Virus record (IMG/VR): IMGVR_UViG_3300045967_000213
Coordinates: 1-27,647 of that record
DNA length: 27,647 nucleotides
Direction: 5' to 3' (one strand)
Source: a virus
The notes beneath the pieces were generated by a model. The model was not told the origin of the DNA and did no database searches. It worked only from the letters and a program-made list of their open reading frames with translations. A program made the translations under genes and the position numbers. Each line of letters starts with the position of its first letter. Position 1 is the stretch's first letter. Positions 17,781 through 24,838 of this stretch are shown here, piece by piece.

Positions 17781-18736
17781 TGCCGACGGTCCCTGACATT
17801 CATCGTCGCGGCACGCGCGCCGCCCAAGGGGCAGCGACGTCGCTCACCATCGGCACGCTCTGGTTCGTCACCGATGAGGGCGTCACCGAGCGGTGGACGG
17901 GCACCGTCTGGGAGAGCTGGAGCGGCGTCGCCGCGCACGCCGCCTCGCACGCGAGCGGGGGCAGTGACCCGGTCACGATCGCCGAGAGTCAGGTCACCGG
18001 CCTGACGGCGGCGCTCGCCGCGAAGGTCGCCACCACTGACCCGCGTCTGAGTGACGCGCGCACGCCGACCGCGCACGCCCCGACGCACAAGAGTGGCGGT
18101 AGCGATCCGATCAAGCTCGACGAGCTGGCCGCGCCCACCGATGTCACGACGCTCAACGCCACGGCCAGCGCGCATGGCCTGCTGCCGAAGCTCTCCGGCG
18201 TGGCGACCGATGTCTTCAAGGGCGATGGCACCTTCAGCGCGCCGGCCGGTGGAGCGCCGAGCGCGCATCACGGCTCGCATGAGACGGGCGGGGCCGATGC
18301 GATCGTGGCGCTCGATGCCGGCGTGCTGACGACCGGCACGATCGCCGCCGCGCGCCTGCCCCCGCGTCTCGGCACGATCGGGCTTGTCATCGACGGCGGC
18401 GGCAGCGTCATCACGACCGGCGTGAAGGGCTTCCTGCGTGTCCCGTTCGCCTGCACGATTCTCGCGGCAACCCTGCTCTCGACGGATGCGGCGGCCACGG
18501 CCGGCTCGATCGTCATCGACATTTGGAAGGACACCTACGCGAACTACCCGCCCACGGTCGCGGACACGATTACCGCCAGCGCCAAGCCGACGCTCGCCAG
18601 TGCGAACAAGAGCGAGGACACGACGCTCACCGGCTGGACGACCGCCGTGGCGGCCGGCGACGTGCTCGGCTTCACCGTCGACAGCATCGCCACGCTGACG
18701 CGCGTGGCGCTGTCGCTCACCGTCCAGGCGAGCTGA
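17780..18736 (+). CDS. Tail-fibre or decoration protein with HxSGGxD repeats
   Basis: A 318-residue protein. Residues 1-45 hold a WTGTVWESW strand cluster. Three repeats follow in the middle: HASGGSDPVTIAESQVTGL, HKSGGSDPIKLDELAAP and HETGGADAIVALDAGVLTTG. The H-x-S/T-G-G-x-D motif with following strand and linker is typical of trimeric phage fibre shafts. The C-terminal 130 residues are a beta-rich head (IVIDIWKDTYANYPPTVADT and a C-terminal LTRVALSLTVQAS). It would sit at the virion surface. Its location between TerL and portal is unusual for an adsorption protein; a head decoration role is possible. Confidence 0.65.
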   Translation: MPTVPDIHRRGTRAAQGAATSLTIGTLWFVTDEGVTERWTGTVWESWSGVAAHAASHASGGSDPVTIAESQVTGLTAALAAKVATTDPRLSDARTPTAHAPTHKSGGSDPIKLDELAAPTDVTTLNATASAHGLLPKLSGVATDVFKGDGTFSAPAGGAPSAHHGSHETGGADAIVALDAGVLTTGTIAAARLPPRLGTIGLVIDGGGSVITTGVKGFLRVPFACTILAATLLSTDAAATAGSIVIDIWKDTYANYPPTVADTITASAKPTLASANKSEDTTLTGWTTAVAAGDVLGFTVDSIATLTRVALSLTVQAS

Positions 18737-18739
18737 CCC

Positions 18740-19852
18740 ATGGCGCTGCAGTCGATCCCCGGCGGCGTCTGGATTCCGGAGGGCTTTACGGTCGGCGTGA
18801 CGCCCGCGCTCGTCGCGACGGGCAACCTGAATGCGGCAGCGCACAAGACGGCCATGGTCGTCACCATTCCGAAGGCGGGGGCCGTCCGGAAAGTGATCTG
18901 GCGGACGGCGACGGTCTCGACGGGCGCCACGGTCGATGTGCGTCTGGAAACACTGGATGCGGCGGGCCTGCCGAGTGGCACGCTCTGGGGGGCGTCGACC
19001 AACGGCGCGCAAGTGGTCCTGGCGGCCGACGACAACACCACCTTCGCCACCGCGTTGACGGCCGACGCCACCGTCGCGCGGGGGGATGTGCTCGTGGTCG
19101 TCATTGCGAATAATGCCGGGGCGCCGGGGAACTTCTTCGTCGCGGCGGCGAGCATCAATAGCAGCATTGCCGGGGCCGCCGCGGAGCGGCATGCGTTCCA
19201 GTACCAGTTCACCACGGCGTGGGCGGTCGACGGCGGCATCGGGACGTGTGTGGCGCTGGAGTATAGCGACGGCTCGTATGCGCCCTTGGTGGGCGCACGG
19301 CCGCCCGGACTGGTCACGGCCACGAGCCTCTCGACGAGTACGTCGCCCGATGTCTTTGGCCTGCGGTTCCGGCTCCCGGTGGCGGCCAGCGTGGGCGGGG
19401 CGTGGGTGGCGATCGATGTGGACGGCCCCTGCGACGTGCGGCTGGTGTCGACCGCCTACAATCAAGCCGCCGCGACCGGCATCCTCACCAGTCTGACCGT
19501 CACCCGGGCGCGCAGCGCGACCACCGGCGGGGCCTACCGGGTCGTCTTTCCCAGTGCCGTGACGCTCACGGCGAACACCGATTACCGCCTCGTGGTCGAA
19601 CCGACGACGACCACCGCGATTGCCGCGTACGACACGACCATGCAGTCGCTCGCGCAACTCGATGCCTGGCCCGGCGGGCGCGACTGGCATCTGACCACGG
19701 CGAAAGATCCGACGAGCGATGCGAGTTGGACCAACTACAACAGCGGGACGTTCCGGCGGCCGTTCATGGGGTTACTGCTCGAGGGCCTGGATGACGGGGC
19801 GGGCGTTGGCGGCGGCGAACACGCGCACGCCTTTATCGGAGGCCTCGCCTGA
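18740..19852 (+). CDS. Beta-rich virion surface protein
   Basis: A 370-residue protein starting MALQSIPGGVWIPEGFTVGV. The segments VRKVIWRTATVSTGATVDVR, LAADDNTTFATALTADATVA, VLVVVIANNAGAPGNFFVAA, then LRFRLPVAASVGGAWVAIDV and the YRLVVEP strand form two jelly-roll-like halves. Few Lys and Cys, many Thr, Ala and Gly. The make-up resembles collagen-free fibre heads or capsid decoration proteins. It directly overlaps the portal gene (TGATG). It pairs with the fibre gene before it and I expect the two to be displayed together. No named family. Confidence 0.58.
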   Translation: MALQSIPGGVWIPEGFTVGVTPALVATGNLNAAAHKTAMVVTIPKAGAVRKVIWRTATVSTGATVDVRLETLDAAGLPSGTLWGASTNGAQVVLAADDNTTFATALTADATVARGDVLVVVIANNAGAPGNFFVAAASINSSIAGAAAERHAFQYQFTTAWAVDGGIGTCVALEYSDGSYAPLVGARPPGLVTATSLSTSTSPDVFGLRFRLPVAASVGGAWVAIDVDGPCDVRLVSTAYNQAAATGILTSLTVTRARSATTGGAYRVVFPSAVTLTANTDYRLVVEPTTTTAIAAYDTTMQSLAQLDAWPGGRDWHLTTAKDPTSDASWTNYNSGTFRRPFMGLLLEGLDDGAGVGGGEHAHAFIGGLA

Positions 19853-21648
19853 TGCCACCCGCCCTCGCGCTCGCGCCGCGTGACACGGTCGCCTCGGGCC
19901 TCACCAAGCGCCAACGCTATGAGCAGACCAAGCAGGCGCTGCTGACGGAGCGGTCGAGCTTCGACAGCCACTGGCGCGAGCTCGGCGACTACTTCATGCC
20001 GCGGCGCACGCGGTTCGTGGTGACCGACCGCAACAAGGGCGACCGGCGCTCGCAGAAGATCATCGACTCGACGCCGCGCTTCGCGGCGCGCACCCTCTCG
20101 TCCGGGCTCCATGCCGGGCTCACGTCGCCGGCGCGGCCGTGGCTCAAGCTCGAGACCCCCGACCAGGACCTGAACACCTACGGACCGGTCAAGGAGTGGT
20201 TGCACACCGTCACGCAGCGCATGCTGGCGCTCTTCCAGAAGAGCAACCTCTACAACGTGTTGCCGATGGCCTATCTCGACATGGGCATCTTCGGCACGGC
20301 CGCCTTCGCCGGCTTCGAGGACCGCGAGGCGGCGCTGCGCTTCTATTCGTATCCGGTCGGCAGCTACGTGGTCGGCCTCGATGACCGGCTGATGCCGCAG
20401 ACCTTCATTCGCGAGTATCAGCTCTCGGTCGCCCAGACGGTCGAAGCGTTCGCGGTGCGCGACCCGGCGCGGCGCGACATCGACTGGTCGATGGTGTCGG
20501 TGTCGGTCAAGAACCTCTGGGACACCGGCAACTACACGGCGCCGGTGGACATCACCTGGGTGGTCACGCGGAACCTTGAGGAGTATCGCCCCGGGGCGCT
20601 CGACGCGCGCTTCCGCTTCCCTTACCGGTCGTGTCACTACGAGAGCGGGCGCACGGACGCCGATTTCGGGAACGCCTACGGCCTGCTGCGCGAAAGTGGC
20701 TTCCGCGTGTTCCCGGTGTTCGTGCCGCGCTGGGACGTGACCGGCGAGGACACCTACGGGACCGATTCGCCCGGCATGACGACGCTCGGCGACGCCAAGC
20801 AGCTGCAGCTCATGCAGCAGCACAAGGCCAAGGCGATTGCCAAAGCGATCGATCCGCCACTCAAGGGGCCGCACGAACTGAAGACCGCGAAGGTGTCCCT
20901 CATCCCCGGCGGCGTCACCTACGTCGAGGACCCGCGCACCGGCGGCAGCAGCGCCGGCCTCTCACCCATTCACGAAGTGCGGCTCGAGGGCCTGGGGTTC
21001 CTGATTCAGGACATGGCCGAGACGCGCGAGCGCGTGTCGCGCGGCTTCTTCGAGGACCTCTTTCTCATGCTGGCGCTCTCGCCCTACGGCCAGCGCGGCG
21101 GCACGCCGATCACGGCGCGCGAGGTCGAGGAGCGGCACGAAGAGAAGCTGCTGGCGCTCGGCCCGGTGCTCGAGCGGCTCAACGACGAACTGCTCGACCC
21201 GCTGGTCGATCGCACGTTCTACATCATGCTCGACCACGGGCTGATTCCGCCGCCGCCCGACGAGATGATCGGCGTCGACCTGCGCGTGGAATACATCTCG
21301 ATCCTCTCGCAGGCGCAGAAGCTGGTCGGCGTGAGCGGCCATGACCGGTTCCTGCAAGCCTCGATGCTGCTGCAGCAGGCCTACCCCGAGGTGCGGCACA
21401 AGGTCAACGCGTTCAGGGCCGTCGACGACTACGCGCAGATGCTCGGGGTCGACCCGCACATCGTGCGCGAGGACGAGGAAGCGCAGGCGCTGTGGGATGC
21501 CGAGCAGCAGGCCGCTGCGCAGGCGGCGCAGGCCGAGCAGGCGAAGACCATGGCGCAGAGTGCGCAGGCGCTCGGGCAGACGCCGGTGCAGGGCGGCACC
21601 AGCACCGCGCTCGATGAGATGGCGGCGGCGATGTCGCCGGTCGCGTAA
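19852..21648 (+). CDS. Portal protein (T7-type head-tail connector)
   Basis: A 598-residue portal. The N-terminal hallmark of the podovirus head-tail connecting family is clear: SFDSHWRELGDYFMPRRTRF, then a basic loop, STPRFAARTLSSGLHAGLTS and PARPWLKLETPD (about residues 36-105). The wing and stem follow (YLDMGIFGTAAFAGFEDREA and HKAKAIAKAIDPPLKGP), then LGPVLERLNDELLDPLVDRT and DLRVEYISILSQAQK, the crown-side helix that is standard in this family. The C-terminal 60 residues are Gln- and Ala-rich and helical, as in many portal barrels. Length matches the family. This gene sets the podovirus (short tail) assignment. Confidence 0.92.
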   Translation: MPPALALAPRDTVASGLTKRQRYEQTKQALLTERSSFDSHWRELGDYFMPRRTRFVVTDRNKGDRRSQKIIDSTPRFAARTLSSGLHAGLTSPARPWLKLETPDQDLNTYGPVKEWLHTVTQRMLALFQKSNLYNVLPMAYLDMGIFGTAAFAGFEDREAALRFYSYPVGSYVVGLDDRLMPQTFIREYQLSVAQTVEAFAVRDPARRDIDWSMVSVSVKNLWDTGNYTAPVDITWVVTRNLEEYRPGALDARFRFPYRSCHYESGRTDADFGNAYGLLRESGFRVFPVFVPRWDVTGEDTYGTDSPGMTTLGDAKQLQLMQQHKAKAIAKAIDPPLKGPHELKTAKVSLIPGGVTYVEDPRTGGSSAGLSPIHEVRLEGLGFLIQDMAETRERVSRGFFEDLFLMLALSPYGQRGGTPITAREVEERHEEKLLALGPVLERLNDELLDPLVDRTFYIMLDHGLIPPPPDEMIGVDLRVEYISILSQAQKLVGVSGHDRFLQASMLLQQAYPEVRHKVNAFRAVDDYAQMLGVDPHIVREDEEAQALWDAEQQAAAQAAQAEQAKTMAQSAQALGQTPVQGGTSTALDEMAAAMSPVA

Positions 21649-21661
21649 CGAGGAGGATGCC

Positions 21662-21862
21662 ATGGCGCTCGTGAAGTTGATCCGATTGAACGAGGCGTTC
21701 AACGAGAACGGCGAAATCCACGTCAACCCACTGCAACTCGTGGCGGTCATCGGCGAGGACACGGCGCCGAATGTGCGCGTGGTGACCACCGGCGGGTCGT
21801 TCGACGTCGCGCAGCCGCAGGGCGAAGGCACGACCTCGGTGCGCGCGCAGCTGAGCGCCTAA
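21662..21862 (+). CDS. Hypothetical 66-residue protein after portal
   Basis: A GAGGAGG five bases before ATG 21662 makes this start firm: MALVKLIRLNEAFNENGEIH, then VNPLQLVAVIGEDTAPNVRV and VTTGGSFDVAQPQGEG. A small, probably beta-stranded protein; the pattern VNPxxIxxVxxD...TxVxTxG.xxxV resembles short DNA-flanking proteins in phages and plasmids whose role is unknown. It lies in the head gene block between portal and the Bbp19-like gene. Confidence 0.6.
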   Translation: MALVKLIRLNEAFNENGEIHVNPLQLVAVIGEDTAPNVRVVTTGGSFDVAQPQGEGTTSVRAQLSA

Positions 21863-21868
21863 GTCGGC

Positions 21869-22270
21869 GTGGAGGAGTTCACCTACAACGCCAACGACCC
21901 AGAGCAGGTTGCTTGGGTGCAGGGTCGGCAGCGCGAGCGCGAGCTCCGGCTGCAGGCGTTGTGGAAGTGGGTGCTCGACCATCCGATGGGGCGCGAGTTT
22001 CTGATGGAAGTGCTGTTCCTCGAGACGGGGCCGTTCAACGCGGTCGTGAACACGCCGCCGGAGCAGACCTACGGGCAGGTCGCGCTGCACAACCTCGGGC
22101 GCAGTTGGTTGACCGAGTACGTGTGGCGCTTCCGCGACAAGTACACGCAGATGGTGGCCGAGGCGCTGACGCGGGCGGACCTCGATCGCAAGTCGCGCGA
22201 GGCCAAACAGCTCGAGTGGGCGCAGCGGAAAAACCGCGAGGCGATGGGTAACGAAGGAGTGCAGGAATGA
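21869..22270 (+). CDS. Bbp19-like phage protein
   Basis: A 133-residue protein from GTG 21869: MEEFTYNANDPEQVAWVQG, then LQALWKWVLDHPMGREFLME, VLFLETGPFNAVVNTP and TYGQVALHNLGRSWLTEYV. The order ALWxxVxxxPxGRxFLxxxL, S/T-x-F, then YxxGxxxLxxxL matches the Bbp19 domain described for Bordetella phage BPP-1. The rest is a charged helix (RDKYTQMVAEALTRADLDRK). Bbp19 proteins lie in head gene blocks; a precise role in assembly is not known. It overlaps the scaffold gene by ATGA. Confidence 0.7.
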   Translation: MEEFTYNANDPEQVAWVQGRQRERELRLQALWKWVLDHPMGREFLMEVLFLETGPFNAVVNTPPEQTYGQVALHNLGRSWLTEYVWRFRDKYTQMVAEALTRADLDRKSREAKQLEWAQRKNREAMGNEGVQE

Positions 22271-22971
22271 GTGACCAGGCAGCGACCCCGAGCGGCAACG
22301 CCGGAGCGGGGCAGGCGGCCAGTGCGCAGCAGGGCGCAGGAAGCGCGACGGGACAGTCAGCACCCCAAAGCGGCCAAGGCCAGACGACCGGCCAGGGGCA
22401 ACAGGGGGACGGCTCGGGGACCGCGCAGCAGACCGGGACCACCACCGCGACAGCCGCGGCGACGACCACCACGGCCGACGCCCCGCCGACCGCGACGGTG
22501 CCGGAGCGATACGAGTTACGCCTGCCGGAGCAGAGCCTGCTCGACCAGTCTGACATCGACGTCGTCGCGAACCTCGCGAAGACGAAGGGCTGGACGAACG
22601 AGCAGGCTCAGGCGGCGCTGACCGAGATGCACACCACGCTCTCGGAGCAGGCGACGCGCTTCCGTGCCGAGCTCGACGCGGACCCCGAGGTCGGCGGCGC
22701 CCATCTCGAGCAAGCGCAGATGTTCGCACTGCGCGCGCTCGATCGCTTCTTCCCCGCCAGCGAGGAGGACGGCAAGGCGTTCCGCCACGTCATGAACAAG
22801 AGCGGGTGGGGCAACAACAGGTTGCTTGTGAAATTCCTCTCCCGCATTGGCAAGGCGATGAGCGAGGACCAGCCAGGCAGCGGGGCGACCGGTCGCGTCT
22901 TCACCCAGAGCACGCGGTCCCAGGCGGACCGGCTGTTCGGGGACGCGAGCGGCATTCGCCCGCCCACCTGA
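22267..22971 (+). CDS. Probable head scaffolding protein
   Basis: A 234-residue acidic protein. Residues 1-75 are a disordered Gln/Gly/Ala/Thr run. Residues 78-100 (VPERYELRLPEQSLLDQSD) form the short segment that precedes the helices in many phage scaffolds. Residues 105-150 are long helices (ANLAKTKGWTNEQAQAALTE, then MHTTLSEQATRFRAELDADP), followed by a helical end with GSGATGRVF. Position immediately before the major capsid gene, size and composition fit a scaffold. Processing by a protease cannot be judged; no protease gene is beside it. Confidence 0.72.
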   Translation: MSDQAATPSGNAGAGQAASAQQGAGSATGQSAPQSGQGQTTGQGQQGDGSGTAQQTGTTTATAAATTTTADAPPTATVPERYELRLPEQSLLDQSDIDVVANLAKTKGWTNEQAQAALTEMHTTLSEQATRFRAELDADPEVGGAHLEQAQMFALRALDRFFPASEEDGKAFRHVMNKSGWGNNRLLVKFLSRIGKAMSEDQPGSGATGRVFTQSTRSQADRLFGDASGIRPPT

Positions 22972-23003
22972 CGCGGCGCGCGCGTCGCCGGGAGTGAAGG
23001 CCC

Positions 23004-24005
23004 ATGGCCCTACTGGCGGCACAGAACCCGACGTTGCTGGACCTGGCCCAGGTGCTCGGTCCGGACGACAAGGTGGCGACGATTATCGAGATTCTCAACC
23101 AGACGAACGAGATTCTCGACGACATGGTGACGATCGAAGGGAACCTCCTGACGGGTCACCAGACGACGGTGCGGACCGGCATCCCCGCGCCGACGTGGAG
23201 AAAGCTCTATGGCGGCGTGCAGCCGACCAAGAGCACGTCGGTGAAGATCACCGACGCGTGCGGCATGCTCGAGAACTATGCCGAGGTCGACAAGGCGCTG
23301 GCGGATCTGAACGGCAACACGGCGGCGTTCCGGCTCTCGGAGAACCGGCCGATCCTCGAGGGGTTCAACCAGGAGGTGGCGCAGAGCCTCTTCTACGCGA
23401 ACGAGGACAACGAGCCCGAGGCGTTCACCGGGCTCGCGCCGCGGTTCAACACGACGGTCGCGGTCGAGAACGCGCAGAACATCATCAAGGCGGGCGGCGC
23501 TGGCAGCGATAACACCAGCGTCTGGCTCGTCGTCTGGGGCGAGAACACGGTCCATGCGATCTACCCGAAGGGGAGCCGCGGCGGGTTCTACATGGAGGAC
23601 AAGGGCCAGCAGACGATCGAGAACGTCGACGGCAGCGGCGGCCGGATGGAAGCCTACCGGACGCACTACCGCTGGGACATCGGCCTCTCGGTGCGCGACT
23701 GGCGCTACGTCGTCCGCATCGCCAACATCGACCTGTCGGACCTGACGAAGACCGGCTCGACCGGCGCGGACCTGATCGACCTGATGACGCAGGCGCTCGA
23801 GCTGGTGCAGTCGCTCAACATGGGCAAGCCGGCGTTCTACGCGAACCGGACCGTGAAGAGCTTCCTGCGGCGGCAGATCGTGAACAAGGTGGCCGGCTCC
23901 ACGCTGCAGATGGAGCAAGTGGCCGGCAAGCACGTACTCACGTTCGACGGCGTGCCGGTGCGGCGGTGCGATGCGCTCGTCAACAACGAGGCCCTCGTCC
24001 CGTAA
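23004..24005 (+). CDS. Major capsid protein (GP7-type, BPP-1-like)
   Basis: A 333-residue protein with a strong GGGAGTGAAGG site. The N-terminus TLLDLAQVLGPDDKVATIIE and ILNQTNEILDDMVTIEGNLL, then PAPTWRKLYGGVQPTKSTSV, are the N-arm and E-loop-like part. LTGLAPRFN-type sequence (FTGLAPRFNTT), IYPKGSRGGFYMEDKGQQ, and TFDGVPVRRCDALVNNEALV at the end complete the HK97-like fold of this podovirus family. The size and the scaffold/cement neighbours agree. This should be the most abundant virion protein. Confidence 0.88.
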   Translation: MALLAAQNPTLLDLAQVLGPDDKVATIIEILNQTNEILDDMVTIEGNLLTGHQTTVRTGIPAPTWRKLYGGVQPTKSTSVKITDACGMLENYAEVDKALADLNGNTAAFRLSENRPILEGFNQEVAQSLFYANEDNEPEAFTGLAPRFNTTVAVENAQNIIKAGGAGSDNTSVWLVVWGENTVHAIYPKGSRGGFYMEDKGQQTIENVDGSGGRMEAYRTHYRWDIGLSVRDWRYVVRIANIDLSDLTKTGSTGADLIDLMTQALELVQSLNMGKPAFYANRTVKSFLRRQIVNKVAGSTLQMEQVAGKHVLTFDGVPVRRCDALVNNEALVP

Positions 24006-24029
24006 GGGCCGCAGGAAAGGAGCAGACCC

Positions 24030-24473
24030 ATGATTCTTGACGAGCGATGCGAATTCGCCGATGCCCTGGCGCTGGGCCTCTCGACCGGGCGCGCCAATCT
24101 CGGCGACCAGATCCCCCTCACGGTGGCGCGCAATGTCGGGTCCCCGCCGCGCCCGCTCTACTTCGTCGTCCAGGTGACCACCGCGATCACCGGGCCGACC
24201 AGCGTGGCGTTTGAACTGGTGAGCGATACCAGCAACCCGCCGCTGACCGATGGCACGGCGACGGTGCATGTCGCCTCGCGGTCGGTGCCGGTGGCGTCGC
24301 TGACGGCCGGCACGGTGGTGTGCTGCATCCCCCTGCCGGGGGAGCCGCCCGCCTACGAGACGATCCTCGGCGTGCAGCAGAACGTCACCGGGTCGGCGGT
24401 CGGTGCCGGCGCGGTCAATGCGTTCCTGACGCACGACCCGAAGCAGTGGAAGGCGTACCCGGACGCCATCTAG
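24030..24473 (+). CDS. Bbp16-like capsid cement protein
   Basis: A 147-residue protein, AGGAAAGGAGC upstream of ATG 24030: MILDERCEFADALALGLSTG, then LYFVVQVTTAITGPTSVAFE and LVSDTSNPPLTDGTATVH. MILDxxxxFxDAxAL at the start and the later strands match the cement protein Bbp16 of BPP-1, which sits over capsomer joints and stiffens the shell. Position directly after the major capsid gene is as in BPP-1 relatives. The family call is from recognised pattern. Confidence 0.75.
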   Translation: MILDERCEFADALALGLSTGRANLGDQIPLTVARNVGSPPRPLYFVVQVTTAITGPTSVAFELVSDTSNPPLTDGTATVHVASRSVPVASLTAGTVVCCIPLPGEPPAYETILGVQQNVTGSAVGAGAVNAFLTHDPKQWKAYPDAI

Positions 24474-24495
24474 TCAACCCGAGTGAAGCCGGACG

Positions 24496-24521
24496 GGTCC
24501 AACTTGCATCCAAGTTGGATC
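24496..24521 (+). promoter_or_regulatory. Strong hairpin between cement gene and next gene
   Basis: TCCAACTTG-CATC-CAAGTTGGA (24498-24519) is a perfect nine-base stem with a four-base loop, extended by a G-T pair and a G-C pair to 24496-24521. It lies about 22 bases after the cement stop and 23 bases before the next ATG. No T-run follows; it could lower downstream expression or protect the 3' end of the capsid message. Confidence 0.58.
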
Positions 24522-24544
24522 CGCTCCCCGGCGGAGACACGTTC

Positions 24545-24814
24545 ATGACCGACCAGTCCCTGCGCGTGCGCGCAACGAAGATGGTGTTCTACGGCGGGAT
24601 GCGCATCCGCCCCGGGGTCACCTTCACGCTGACGGACCCGGCCCACTTCTCGGCGTCCTCGATGGCGCGCGTGCCGCCGGAGACGCCGGACACCTTGGCG
24701 GCGGCCGTTGAGGCCTCGCCGAAACAGCGGGGCGAGGGGGGCGTCACGCTCAAGCAGAAGCGGGCCCATGTGAAGACCGCACCGGGGGTCATCGATCCGG
24801 ACCCCGGCATCTGA
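24545..24814 (+). CDS. Hypothetical 89-residue head-region protein
   Basis: ATG 24545 with GGAGA upstream: MTDQSLRVRATKMVFYGGMR, then IRPGVTFTLTDPAHFSASSM. The first half, VRATKMVFYGGMRIRPGVTF, resembles the RVxATxxxxYxxxxRxxGxxFxI segment of short phage proteins that follow capsid genes, and then MARV. The second half is basic and disordered. It probably contributes to the head or the head-tail junction. No function is known. Confidence 0.65.
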   Translation: MTDQSLRVRATKMVFYGGMRIRPGVTFTLTDPAHFSASSMARVPPETPDTLAAAVEASPKQRGEGGVTLKQKRAHVKTAPGVIDPDPGI

Positions 24815-24838
24815 CACGACCCGTAGAGCAGGCGCGCG

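Noticed and set aside
17735-19690. Leftward open frame of about 650 codons
   Set aside because: Arg- and Gly-rich antisense artefact of the two surface-protein genes; no ribosome site or protein pattern.
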